A DNA stretch of 64,000 nt from Bryoerythrophyllum caledonicum (lineage: Eukaryota > Streptophyta > Bryopsida > Pottiales > Pottiaceae). Under the pieces are notes generated by a model that was not told where the DNA came from, ran no database searches, and saw only the letters and a program-made list of their open reading frames with translations. A program made the translations under genes and the position numbers. Location: positions 18,567,173-18,631,172 of the forward strand of contig OZ020526.1 of assembly GCA_963971425.1 (NCBI GenBank), read 5' to 3'. This document shows, piece after piece, positions 1 through 12,323 of this stretch. Each line of letters begins with the position of its first letter. Positions within the stretch are counted from its first letter, which is position 1.

Positions 1-280
1 ATCGTCGAGTACCGTTTTGTTGAGTGTTCGTGAGTCGAATTTTCGTGTGGGTTTCCGGTTTTTGTAGCAGTGGCGGAGATTTCTAGTTCGGGTTAGAGTA
101 TGACACTGGAGTTGGAGGATTTCGACGTTCTCTGACAACTAGAATGTGTGGGAAAGGGCTGAGCTTCCACACATATTCGTCCAGTGGATCTGCGCAGCGA
201 TTGAACAGGAGCTCTGCAGCCTTTTGGAGATGGGATGATGGGTTACGACCTGACTCGGTGTTGTTGTGGCGGCGTGGCAG

Positions 281-3200
281 GTTGAGAGGTTGGAGACAGA
301 TGGAAAGTTTCAGGGAAAGTACTATGTAACGTATTTTGGACCGGGACAGCAGATGTGAGTGTTTGATCCGTCTTTGTGTTGCACGATGCTAGGTCCTGGG
401 CCGTTTGTAGAGATATTAAACTGCGTGGTTGTGGTGACAGTGGTTGGTGCTTGCCAACGGAGCTGGCGGATTTTGATGCGGAGCAGAAGGAGGCGGCCAT
501 TCAAAGGTCGCAGAAGAAGACTGCGGACAAGAAATTTATATCCGCGTTGAACGAGATCTGTGCTCTGCAGGACGAGCGGGCAGGGATCACGCAAAAGGAC
601 TCCGGGGACGACAACGAGGCGGAGAATGAGAACGGGGGATCGCTGGAAGACGACGCACCTCGGGACAGCGGGCTGGACGGGCAGGAGGATGATATGACGA
701 AGGAGGAAGACGTGACCAGCAGCGTGAAGCACGAGACATTTCTGCCGCAGGTGACGCTGAACAAGCAGGACGACTCCGTTCCTTTCAACGATGCGAATCC
801 CGAAGAGGACGTGGAGGATGACGCTGCGGACAAGGATTGGAGGGAAAAGCCGGAATTTAACGGTGGCGGTCTGGAAACGGGAAGAGATTCCGACGAGAGG
901 GGTCCGGAGGGCGCGGCAGCGGAAGGGGCGAAATCGCCCGGAGATGCCGAAGGCGTCGAGTCGGAGGGGAATGGAGGGACGAGACGTGCTTTCAGGAACG
1001 CTCTGAGGAGGATTAACGAGACGGCCGACAAGGATCCAGAGCCGAAGCGGGAGGAGCCGGAGAGCGAAGGACAGGTGCTGACATACCAATACGGGAGGAA
1101 GAAGAACCGGAACAAGAACACCAATCTGGATGGATCAGCGGTTGTGAATGGTGCAGGGACAACCGGTGGGCAAGCAATTGCAAAGGAGTCGGTCCCTCCG
1201 GTTGCCGAAACCGGTGAGGCTCAGAAGAAGGTGAAACCGAAGCTGGGCAGGCCATCGAAAGCCAGTCAGCAGGCGAAACTGGGGGTCCGAGACGGCAAGC
1301 CGAATGTGCAGGCGAGCAAGAAGTCGAATGGCGGAGAGAAGGATTCGAAGTTGGAGAGAGGCAACGGTGGAATCGGCCATGGAGGCAGTGGCAAGTATGC
1401 GAAGGATCCTTCAAACAATGGGCACGATAAGAAGGGAGCTTACATGACAAAGAAGGATATATACAGGTCCAGCTGGAAGGAAGGAAGCGAGAGTCGGGAA
1501 CGGAAGTCAGAGGATAAGAAGGATGTGAAGAGAGTGCCGCCGGAGGCGGACAGGCTGAAGAAAGGACCGAAGAAGCCGCAGATGTCGAGTAAGGAGGTGG
1601 GTTGTTAGGTTGCGGTTGGTTGGGTTATTTGTGTTATCTTCTTGCATGAGAAGATATAGGGTTGGTTTCAGCGATGGATATGTGGCTTTAGTCAGTGCTT
1701 GGAGATTTCTGTGATGGATGTCATGCATTGCTTTTATTGGGGTCGTCATTGTTAACGTCGGTGTTGCACATATGGATATGAAACGTCATATGAAAAGCCA
1801 GGAACATTCTGTTACCAGTGTATGAGTATGCTCGTGGTGACCTACATGATAATTTTGATGATCATATTAGTGTTTTATAATTTTGATCAAAACTAGAGCA
1901 TATAATGAAGTCGGTAGGCATTGCATGTACAGGGGAGTGCTAAGCAGGAAGGAATGAATGAATGTCTGTGCTGGTGCAGGAAGCGAAGAAGTATTCTGGT
2001 ACACCAAAGCAACGCGACGGGCGCGTAAAGGATGAACTTGAAAGGAAAGTTACGAATGGCCTTTCGGGCTTTCATGGAGGGTCGAAGAGCAAAGGCGATG
2101 TCAAAGTGGAGGCAGAAAAGTCGAAGCGGAAAAGGGTGGTCGACGATGAGGAAGAAGAGGAGGGAGAGGATGCGTCCATGGAAGGGGAGAGGGGGGATGC
2201 CGGGACGAGTCCCAAGACGGAAATAGATGAGAAGCACCTTCCCTTGCTGAAGAGGCCGAAGATGCTCGGTGCCGACGAGAAGCAGAAGCATGTGTCGGTG
2301 GGTCGTTCGGTTTTGGACAGTGGCAATGCAGAGAGGGATTCACCTAGGGATGGAAAGTCAAGAGAGAGGGGAACTAGCCTACCCCCGAAAGCGGACAAGG
2401 ATAGAATGAGGAAAGCCGCACTGGATGGCGAGGCTGCGCTGCCTCCTTCGAAACGACGGAACCGAGCGTTCGCGGCAATGAGTGCCTGCGAAGCGGAGGC
2501 TGCGAACGCGAGTGCAGCGGAATTGAGGGAGCAGGCCGGTAATGGAATGTCCGTTAACCAAGGGGTTAGCAACGAGAACGTAAACAACGAGGGTGCCAGT
2601 CCGTTGAAGACTGCAACGGTGACTCCAGACATTTCAGAGTCTGGCGATGGAGGACATAAAGCGCTGAAAGGAGAAATTGGGAATGACAACGTTGGCGAGC
2701 AGGAGAGGATAGAGAGCAAAAAGCATGTGCCGGTAAGGGACGCACATGCGACAGATTCGCCAAGTAAAGGCAGTGAGGAGGCAAGCAAGTTGGCGGGAAG
2801 CAAGCTTGAGGGCAGATCGAAGAGTTTCAAATCTAAGAGTGGAGCTGCATCTCTGAATCCTGGCGGTCATGGGAGCCCTGGCGTGACGGAGAAACGCAAG
2901 GGACACTTGACGGGATCTGAGGGTGGGAAGTTGAGTACGAGCACTGCAGGCGGGACAGAGACGTTTCCTTTGGTTGCGAAGCCGAGTTTCGACGACTCGA
3001 TTATAAAGAATGCGTGAGCATTTCGACATCCTTTGTGGCGTTAAAGTCCCGTTAATTGTCTTCGACTGAGCTTGATGTCGTATGTTTGTGGTGGTGAGGG
3101 ATGAGGTCTGGTCCTAATTACTTGTTCAGAAAGGAATTGTGGATTGTGTGTGTTCCAATGGGAAGTGTTTGGTTGTGTTATCAGCGTTGCATTGGCGAAT

Positions 3201-6200
3201 GAGAAGAGGAATGCGCTGAAGAAGGAGGCGGATTCATCTGCCTCAATGAAGGTTCTGATCGCTGCAGCTCAAGCGAAGCAGCGGGCTCGGCAGTATTCTA
3301 CAGGTGATGGTTGTTGGTGTGTTTGGTTGGCCCAGTTGGAGTTTTTTATCAGTTGAGGTCCTTGATGGTTGCAATGTTTTGTAGACAGTGTTATTTACGG
3401 AGACGGTCTTCGATTGGTACAGGTGGATCTGGGTCGTTTGGGTTTCCGGACCTGGACAAGTTTACAGGGAGCATGGTGTGCAGCCCTTCTCCTTCGCAGA
3501 AGAGAGGTAGCTCAGGGCTGGCATCGCCAGTGCCACATGGTCAGGGGATCGTGGTAGATGCGCATGTGGGATGGAATGCCGGTGTCGATGAGACTGCGTT
3601 GATGGATCCAGGAATTGACACGGAAGCCACTATCGCACGGGATACCTTCGTGGGTATGCTGGAGACATTATCCCGCACGAAGGACAGCATAGGACGCACG
3701 ACGCGGCAGGCTATGGATTGCGCGAAGCACAGCATTGCCGAGCAGGTGAGGATGATGTTGACGGTTCTGCTGCGGACTGATGAGGTTGTGAGATTGTTAG
3801 TAGCTGGAGTTTGCATGGATATTGCAGCAGCATTTTGAGTATGTGGAGATGCTAAAGTGTTTAGGTGATAGTGTTATATGGTGGCACATGGCAATGAGAT
3901 GCATGGATGGTATATGTTAATCTTGTATGTGGTGTTGCTGGAAATGGGTGTTTTATAGATTGTGGAGATCATCGTACTAAAATTGGAGAACGAGCCCAGC
4001 TTCCATCGGAGGGTAGACTTTTGGTTTCTTCTGGATTCTGTGACCCAGGTTGCTCACACACAGAAAGGTTAGTTTGTTTGACGACGGCTTGTTTTCCCTG
4101 AGGTCGACTTTCTGCCTTCTGGATAAAATTGTTCGTGTCTTGTGCTTTCTAATCTTTGCGTTTCTTTTTGGTTTGAGGTGCTGCTTTGTGACTTTTGATG
4201 AATTCTTCGTTTGTTGATGTTAGACTTATTTGTGGTGCACTGTTGGTGCTTGTGCGTTGTTCTCAAGTTAGTATTCGGTTCTGTGCTAGAACGTTTTGAT
4301 TGACTGATCATTTGATCTCCTGTTTGCGGGACCTGTCAGTCGCGGCATTTCTTCCGGTTGTACAAGGGTCTCTTCCTCGGATATTGAATGCAGCCGCTCC
4401 ACCTGGAGGTGCTGCTCGCGAGAACAGAAAACAATGCCTGAAGGTAAGCGGCGTTTTGGGTGGCACTGTGATGGTCGTGGTTATTGTTGTCGAAGAGATG
4501 TACGGAAGCCTTGCGAATTGATGTTGGTTCGGGAGATTTTTGCGTTCTGGCTTCTCTGCTGTTCGGCTCTGATTTCCTTGCTTAATTACATATGTGATTG
4601 CTATGCTGTTGGAAATGACCCTTATCTGAAACTGACCGATAGTCGTCGTGCAGGTGCTGAACCTGTGGTTGGAAAGAAAGGTGATGCCGGAGTCGATATT
4701 GCGGCACTTTATGACCGAGATAGAGTCACACAATGATGTGGACAAGGGGGCGGGTGGAGGTGGGCACCGGCGACTCTCTCGATATGAGCGTGGAGTGGAT
4801 GATCCTGTAAGGGACATGGATGGCATGTTAGTGGACGAGTATGGAAGGTATCGCTCTCTTGTACGGAATTGTTTTTGGTGCACAGAGATGCGTGTCAGTC
4901 ACAATGTAATCTTGTGTGTTCGTTCATGAGTTGTGCTGGGAACGTAGACTGAGTGTCAGGGATGTGACCTACAACGACTGCATTTTGGTCTGAATTGTTC
5001 CTGTGTTCTAGTGGAAAGAATGACGTGATGGTGTTGGACGTCGCGGTGATGTCATGGTGGTGCAATAATATCTGACGGGCTGGGGGGTTGGTGTGCAGCA
5101 ATGCGTCGTTGAATCTGCCGGATCGATTTTCTCTCATCCCTCAGTTGTACGAGGATGAAGAAGAGGGCAGCGAGGATGACGATAAGAAAGTGGAGACGGA
5201 GTCTGTGGGTGCCATTAACACAAGTCGTTCAGCCGAAGGTGAGGAGGCTTCGGAGAGACATCGAACCGTACTGGAAGATGTTGATGGTGAGCTGGAGATG
5301 GAGGATGTGTCCCCGACTGCGGATTCAGAGGTCGTGGCGTGCAAGGAGCGGGAGCGACTGCTAGGAGGTCGTTATGCTGAGGATGCGAGGGCAATCCCGG
5401 GGCAGCCCCCTCTGCCTTTGGGCCCTCCACCTTCTATGCCGTCACCACCACCTCTTCCAACAGAGCCGCCTCCTTCACCCCCTCCCCCGCCCCAGTCCCC
5501 TCCTCCACCGTCGACTGGCCCGGACCCACCATATCTGAGGACGGGAGTTTCGATGAGGCAGAGTTCTGGCCATTCTCAGGATACGAGCAATCACCAGCAG
5601 AGCGATTCACCGTCGACACCAACAGGTTTCTCAGGTCACCAAGTACAAGGAAGCCTGGGGCTATCTCAAGTAAGTGTACGAGCGCTGCCTTTGCAGATGG
5701 TTGCAAAGCAATTGCTTGCGATAGTCAGTTCATTTTTTTGGTTGAATTTTTTCTTTGGCGGAGTTCACTGGTGAAGTCATGTGTGCCTGTGTTGGTTGGC
5801 TCAGGGAGTCTCCAGATCGAACTCGTATCCCGGCAGTTCATTGAGCCAGTTGTCGATGCCGCTGGGTTCTCCGCTTCCTCCGACACCTTCTCAGCATAGC
5901 AGTCCAGCGTTAGGCCAAGGTGGCTCCGGTGGATCACGTTTGCCGCCCCCTCTGCCACCCCCTCCGCCTCTTCCTCCAGCGTATCGTCCTCAACGGGTGC
6001 GGTCAGAAACGTTGGCGTCTCCAGCCGGGGAGTCTGTCATTTCACCCCGATTAGCACGGCCCGGGGAAGAGCAGGTTCGACAAGGAGTCCAGGAGGCGTC
6101 TGGTGGCGAGAGAGGTGAGGAGTTGGGCAGTGCGCAACAGGATGGTGAGGCAGCATATAGTGGAGGTTGTACAAGCTCTGGGCCTTCAGAAGGTGCAGTT

Positions 6201-6926
6201 TATGTTTGTTGCAGTTGTGGTGCTCGGTTTGGATCCGATTCTGTGAATCTACGGTAGTTCAGTGGATGGGATTTGAATCTGCTGCGAATGGTATTTGGAG
6301 CAGCGAGCTAATGTTATGGGTGGGTTTTATATGTAGGGGCGAATGGTGGAGATCAAGGGCCAGCAGGTGGTGTGCCTGGTTATGCTTCAAATGCTCCAGT
6401 TTATGTGAACCAAGTGAACCAAGATCAGCTGTACAGAATGAATGCTGGTGTTCGGCCTGGACCAGGTGCGCAGTTTCCGTATGGGGCCACAGGAATGCAA
6501 GCCGGTGTGCGTGGTCGGCCATTTGGGGGCCATTTCAGTCCACATGCACAATATCAAGGGCCTCCGATGAATCCTCCAGGTAAAATATACCTTAGTTGAT
6601 GCTTGTAGTGCTTATGGAATCTAATTCTCATTTTTATAAGCGACTGACCGAAGTGGACTAACCGAGTCATGTTTTTCTTTGTTTCTTCCTTTTCAATTTG
6701 CATCCGTTCCATTTTCATCCGTTTTCATCTTATTGCAGGTTTGTTCATGTTTTGAGTTTGATCTGTTTTGTGCTCTGCATTGAGGTATTGTAAGGAGTCT
6801 CTTGAGATGCGTGTTTTGGGTTATGGTTTCATGATTGTGCTGGTGTGTTCAGGTAATCAGGGGCCGGTGCAGATGCTTGCGTTCAGACCCGGGGGCCCTA
6901 CCCATAGTTCGTGGAGGCCAGCCTAA
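281..6926 (+). CDS. HUA2: HUA2-like PWWP/CID protein, 5' end outside window
   Basis: Homologue of plant HUA2/HULK proteins, nuclear factors of pre-mRNA processing and transcription. My exon model is 281-354, 441-1596, 1980-3013, 3185-3303, 3423-3745, 3959-4067, 4340-4443, 4654-4847, 5099-5669, 5805-6192, 6337-6579, 6853-6926. Every junction is GT-AG and all phases fit, giving 1462 codons plus TAA. The first exon holds the end of a PWWP domain (YFGPGQQ) running into ELADFDAEQK; the PWWP core lies upstream. Long acidic and basic low-complexity stretches follow. Family signatures include LIAAAQAK (exon 4), ARDTFVGMLETLSRTKDSIG (exon 5), a CID core (exons 5-8: PSFHRRVDFWFLLDSVTQVA, NAAAPPGGAARENRKQCLK, WLERKVMPESILR, DDPVRDMDGMLVDEYG) and proline-rich runs in exons 9-10. 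The protein ends SSWRPA. Exact borders of exons 1, 2 and 10 are inferred. No break is seen, so it is probably functional. Confidence 0.9.
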
Positions 6927-7963
6927 TTTATAAGCTGCGGTGGACAGGTAGATTTTGTCTCATACTTTACATTCTATGTGATGTTTCATTAGCTTTTGTT
7001 GTAGCTCAGTAGTGCGGTTATTAAGGTTTTAGAGGAATCCTATTCAAACGCTGGAGTAAGGTTGTGTAGCAAGTCTAATCAATGTCACAACGAGAAACGC
7101 TTTTTCCTCAGCGGTTGCTTGAACTGACTATCCAATTGATGTGCGCTATCCGGCAGATGCCATTTCGGTATTTCATTACAACTAGCTAGTACCTCGCCAT
7201 GGATTATGAACCCGGAGTGGCACGAGCTTGGCGTGCAATTGCTTGAGATGGTTGAACTTCGGAGTTGCGACGATGAGGTGACCTCTGTCAGAGAGATGTA
7301 TCCGGGTGTAGTATAGCAAGGTACTTCATTGAATGTTTGGAACGAAACCAGCATTAGGGTGCGTCTTTTTGTACATTCTCTACTTCCAATTGGAGCCTCT
7401 GCTGATTGCAGATATGAACACTGTAAATTTTGCATGTGTTGAGGAGGTCGCACGTGTTTGTCTGTAATTTGTTTGTTTATAATTGATTTGTTTATGTATT
7501 TCTTGGTTTGGTTTGGCTAAGTGTGGCTCTGTGTAGTTTTTGGCATGGCTTTTTGTGTTATTCTCAAGTTTTCTTACAAGTTGATTGCATGTGCAGTAAA
7601 TCCATCTCGGTGAGAAGGTTCATTCGGGTTTTCCATGTGGTGCATCAAACTGCCGCGTTTAGTGATCTTTCATTTCAGGGTTTGTGCATTGAACTCGACC
7701 AACCCTGATGAGCTGAGTTTGTAATGGATGCTTCTTTCCAATTGAGTTCTTGATTGAAACCAAGCGCAAAACATGTATGATCTACTTTTCCATCATTCAT
7801 GCCTTCGAATTCCTTCGCTCGAATCACGGTATTACTTGCAGGAGAATAGGGGCACAAGTACACCAAAGAACTCTTCAATGATACCAAACTTTCGTGTAAG
7901 GTAAACCCCCCTGTAACCGAGAGAAAATAACAATATTGTGCATACATGGAGAGAATATAACAA
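6927..7963 (+). other. probable 3' UTR and downstream flank of the HUA2-like gene
   Basis: No coding exon is recognisable after the TAA at 6924-6926. The sequence is T/G-rich on the plus strand, like a 3' untranslated region. Transcript end and polyadenylation site cannot be placed from sequence alone. Confidence 0.4.
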
Positions 7964-8140
7964 TACATTTATATTTCAGTGATAGCAGACAGATTTACAA
8001 TTTCAGCTCAAATGATTTCATATTCCCCCTAAATGTAAATTAGTTATGGACTTACATTTATATTTCAGTGATAGCAGACAGATTTACAATTTCAGCTAAG
8101 TGATTTCATATTCCCCCTAAATGTGAATTAGTTATGGACT
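7964..8140. repeat. two-copy 89-bp tandem duplication
   Basis: The sequence beginning TACATTTATATTTCAGTGAT at 7964 is repeated from 8053 with few differences. Both units contain CATATTCCCCCTAAATGT and end in TTAGTTATGGACT. The period is 89 bp. It lies just past the HUA2-like gene. Confidence 0.9.
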
Positions 8141-9471
8141 TTCAAAGTGTGTTGCCATGTGTGCTACCAATGGGTACCCCTCATAAGTGCGGATCAAAAG
8201 TAAGGGGTACTGACTCATAGCAAACCTTCATTTGGATGGGTGAATGTGTGGTATAGTCCACACTCTTTTAACGTTAATGGTCGGAAGCAAAAAAACCGTA
8301 GTATACATTGAAAACAACACCTATCTAGTTTTCAACCAATTTTTGCAGCTAGTTTTCATCCAATGTTTCCATCCATTTTGACAATCTTCATTGAATACAA
8401 TCTCCCTAAACACTAAACTTTGCTTTACCCGGCAAGTATAATTGCCCTTGCTCCTATCTACTGCCCCATAATTTCTTTGGTTTTACCAACTTTAACACTT
8501 ATAAAAGTGAAACTAACAAAAGAAAGAGCGATGCATGTCATAACACTTAACATATAATACTTAGTAGTGTAAATTTGTAGGGAGAAATTTGCATAAAGTA
8601 TATGGAATTATCACATGTAAGGAGGTAACATTTATAGAGGGTGGACTCTAATGAAATGGAAGTTGGTTGGACATACCCCACTCTGGTAGGTGTGGGTTAT
8701 GGGTTTTGGTTGGTTACCAAGGGGGTTACTTTGTCGGACATTTCTTAGTGGTGATCTTTGGTATAAGTTGCACCTCTTTTCTAGTACACTAATTATTACT
8801 AAGAGAGAGAGGGGGTTTACAATGAGGGAGGGATTTTAGCGAAGGTGATTAAATTTTCCTTTAGTATAAAATTAGTATCATGTGAGGATCAAGGATTGGA
8901 GGTCATAGGCTTTTGGATGACATATGTCTCCACATATTAGCTCTTCATTTGCACTACAAGAGTCACGGTATGGTAATTGGATCCCATCAACTCAAAATTA
9001 GTAGCATGTAGTAAGAAAATTTTAGTCTTCAGATTTTGCAAAGTAGAGAATGTTTTGAGAATTGGTGTTACATTGTTTAGGAATAATGAACCTAGTGTTA
9101 ATTTAAGAGCTCACGGAAAATTTAATTGATTACCAAGTCATTGACTAACTTAAAGAGCATCTACAATACCGCTTGTCAAATGGGGATGCCATACCAAATT
9201 TAGACGAAAATTTACATAAGCTCCTATTAAACAAGGTCAACCTATAAAAATGTCAAGTGGTGAAAGCACACACTTACACTACTTGAACAAGAATTTGTTG
9301 AAGATATGGTTTTCTTTGGCTTCCATTATTCATGCAATGGCTGTTGAATGTTTGTCATCTAACTTATATGAATTTTGAACGTTTTGGGATGGACCAAGAT
9401 ATTGTATATGATTCCAATCTTGTTTCATTATTTACAAGAGCGCCAAAATATTCATACTTAAGTTCCTCGAT
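8141..9471. other. AT-rich intergenic DNA, no gene seen
   Basis: No convincing ORF, RNA gene or structured repeat was found. The stretch ends at the left target-site duplication of the Mutator-like element. Confidence 0.5.
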
Positions 9472-9674
9472 GGTGCATTCGGATCCCGTTATCGACCTCC
9501 ATCAACGGTGGGTCGGGAGGCGAGACTTAAGGGAGTTGGTTAGGCGCTCAACCGTGCCCACCCTGCCCGCAACCCGTCCCCGTCCTGCCATCATGTCCCC
9601 CTCGCCACATCAACACCTCGCCACTGTGACCTACGGTTCCCCATCACCTGCTGCTGCCGGATAGGTTTAGAGCG

Positions 9675-9975
9675 GCTTTAGGGTTTTGAGGTTGTGAGGT
9701 TGTGGGAGGTGTAGGTGAGGTTGTGAGAGGTGTGGGTGAGGTTGTGAAAGGTGTGGGTGAGGTTGTGAGAGGTGTGGGTGAGGTTGTAAGGTTGTGAGAG
9801 GTGTGAGTGAGGTTGTGAGAGGAGTGGGTGAGGTTGTAAGAGGTGTGGGTGAGGTTGTGAGGTTGCGAGAGGTGTGGGTGAGGTTGTGAGGTTGTGAGCG
9901 GCGACGGCGGAAGATTGTGAGAGGTGTGGGTGAAGTTGTGAGGAGGTTGCAGCGAGGTTGTGAGGTTAAGAGAGG
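9675..9975. repeat. 21-bp minisatellite inside the left MULE terminal repeat
   Basis: About nine copies of a unit like GTGAGGTTGTGAGAGGTGTGG, some lengthened by an extra GGTTGTGA. It lies directly inside the unique outer part of the left terminal repeat and is mirrored at 11120-11310. Confidence 0.9.
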
Positions 9976-11119
9976 TGGTGCATTGAAGTGGTTGTGAGGT
10001 TTCAGGGTTTTGTAGTCCCGACAGGTTTAATGAAGTTTTGTATTTCTCACAGTAATTGGAAGCGACGTTGCTCAAGGGTTTAGATTGGAGGATTTATTAT
10101 CCGGACCAGTTTTAGGATTAGCTCCTTAACATCAAGGTCAAGGTTGATCCCAGAGTCCTTCACGCGGCGTCTCAATTGTCACTTCCAGCTAATAAGATAT
10201 AGATAAAAAGAAGAGACGAAGAAAGGCATTTTGCAAATCCCGTGGGCGTAGGAAAAGGACCACGTCCCAGCCACAAGGCAAGTCTTTGGAAAGGTGTGCA
10301 TGAAAGGAACATGGAAGGGTGAACAAAAAAAAGCCACTAATGGAATGTGAACATATGCATTTCAACACCCACAATTCCAAAATTATTTTTCATTTATTAA
10401 TTGTTTTAAGTTTTTTCTTGTGAAACAAACTCCTAGTAACATAAGACAAGTGCCATGCACGGTAATAAGAAGGAAAGATGCTATGAAAGGAAGAGGGAAG
10501 AAAGAATGAAGAAAACAGACTAAAGGAAAGCCAATAGATGCATTGCAACAAACCACAATTCCAAAATTGTTTTTTATTTTTTATTTGGTTTTACATGTCC
10601 ATACTGAAATTGTTCTTACTCGGGTTTGCCCATATCTTAAATCCTTTCTCAAGATATGTAAACCTACGTTCTGTACATAGTGATACTGCTAAAAACGGGA
10701 CCTAGTCCAAGATGTTCGCATGCTGGTAGCCTCTCCGGCTGCGTTCCATGAAAGTGCTCCCACCTCCCAATCGGCGATCACCTTGCACATCCGGACATCC
10801 TTCAATGTGCCTCCCATGTCGCAATTGCGCCACCCGCTCTCATGTCCGGACGCGGTGTGTCTAGAGAGTGTTCCGCCTCCTGATCTGTGCCCGCGCAATA
10901 GTTGTGCACGCTATCGACCCGGGATCTGACCTTTGCCATCATCATCCACAGTAAGTTGATGCCAACCCTTCGAATGATGTACGCCCTGCTACGGGTGCAG
11001 CCCCCGCCGAACGTCTCAACCTCTTCCATCCGCTCCTACTCGATCTCCAACACACCGCCGCTCTCAACCTCCTTCACCGCAATACCTAACCACTATAAAC
11101 CTTGCCACAAATCAGCAAG

Positions 11120-11310
11120 GTAAAACCCATCGTAAACCTCACAATCCCTCCGCTCACAACCTCACCACCATACTTTAAAACCTCACAACCACTTCAATGC
11201 ACCACCTCTCTTGACCTCACAACTTCACCCACACCTCTCACAATCCTCCGCCATCGCCGCTCACAACCTCACAACCTCACCCACACCTTCCACAACCTCA
11301 AAACCCTAAT
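11120..11310. repeat. inverted minisatellite inside the right MULE terminal repeat
   Basis: Reverse complement of the left array, made of units like CTCACAACCTCACCCACACC. It is shorter and more degenerate than the left array. The opposite orientation shows it belongs to the terminal inverted repeat and is not an independent satellite. Confidence 0.85.
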
Positions 11311-11532
11311 GCCGCTCACAACCTACCCGGTAGCCGCCGATGATGGGAAACCCCAGGCCACCGTGGTAAGGTGTCGACGTGGTAGAGATGATGTGGCAAG
11401 GAGGACATCGTGGCACGACGGGGACGGGTTGTGGACAAAATGGGCAAGGTTGGGCGCCAAGCCAATCGCTCCCCCAAGCCTCGCCTCTCGACCAACCGTT
11501 GACGGGGATTGATAACGGGATCTGGTGCATTC

Positions 11533-12323
11533 TAGTTCCTATATCCAAAAAAATAAAAATAAATACAACAATTATTAGACAAGCTTGAAGCAAAGTACTT
11601 GTGTGGAAAAGCTACTTCCATAATTCCACACAATCATGAGGACAGTTGAATTGCACCTATTCAAAATTGCTTGAGCATAAATGAAGTAGCGAATGATGCT
11701 CCCATGAGGAGTGCGAGAGAGCCAATTTTGCAAGCCTTCGGATGCCGGGCACATTTTCGGAGTGCGTGTGGCCATTCTCGTGTGTGGGAACGAGGAGTGA
11801 CAATCTGGGAGCGTTTTGGCCGCGGACTGTCTTCATCGTGGATCACACGGGGCATGATTGTGAAGGAGGGAGGGCCCTTTCGCATACATGTGCTCGTCTT
11901 CAGACTGTCATGACGAGCCGACTCACTTATTCTAAGCTATGTCACAGGAGGCTTGCTTGTTGTCACTTACTTTGTCTGCCTTTTTGTGGAGCCTGGGATT
12001 GCCTGCAGGCATCTGGTTTCCTAGAGGACTGTGTTGGGCATTGCCGTCAGATTGACTTGTCAGAGCCTCACTCCTTCCATTGCAGCATTGCAGCACCGCA
12101 TGGAGTGAAACTCTGAATAAAAGCTTGGATTTCAGGTGGACTGCCAGGCGCATTCCTTGCAGCTCAAGGATTCCACCCCTGCTGGAGCCCTGGTAGAATT
12201 ACTCATATCATTATTTTGTTTTATTTTTATTTTTGGCACGAAACAAACCGAGATTTTGATTGCAGAGAACGAAACCAAAAACAGGTACCACACGCCAGAG
12301 CCGGTCCGCGGGATGGGGAGGAC
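11533..12323. other. intergenic DNA, no gene seen
   Basis: A plus-strand open frame at about 11742-12116 has Cys/His-rich but unrecognisable content and no family signature. I see no reason to call it a gene. Confidence 0.4.

Larger units (their letters stand above)
9472..11532. mobile_element. non-autonomous Mutator-like element (MULE) with its target duplication
   Basis: The element spans 9481-11523 (2043 bp). It starts GGATCCCGTTATCGACC and ends with the near-reverse complement GATAACGGGATCT. The 9-bp direct repeat GGTGCATTC abuts both ends exactly (9472-9480 and 11524-11532), which fits the 9-bp duplication typical of Mutator elements. The terminal inverted repeats extend several hundred bases: a unique outer part of about 190 bp with matched segments such as AACCCGTCCCCGTC, then inverted copies of a minisatellite. 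No transposase is seen inside, so it would depend on an enzyme supplied elsewhere. The perfect duplication suggests a fairly young insertion, although the repeats have diverged. Confidence 0.85.

Noticed and set aside
322-1124. Minus-strand ORFs across HUA2 exon 2
   Set aside because: Antisense shadows; the plus-strand reading has family motifs and in-phase splicing.
5400-5520. Proline-codon-rich run as an independent low-complexity repeat
   Set aside because: It lies in frame inside exon 9 of the HUA2-like gene and matches that family's proline-rich region.
9644-10075. Long minus-strand ORF rich in LTTSPTPLTTS-like repeats
   Set aside because: It is a translation of the 21-bp minisatellite in the MULE terminal repeat, not a protein gene.
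11742-12116. 124-codon plus-strand ORF with Cys/His residues
   Set aside because: No spaced zinc motif and no family similarity; probably chance.
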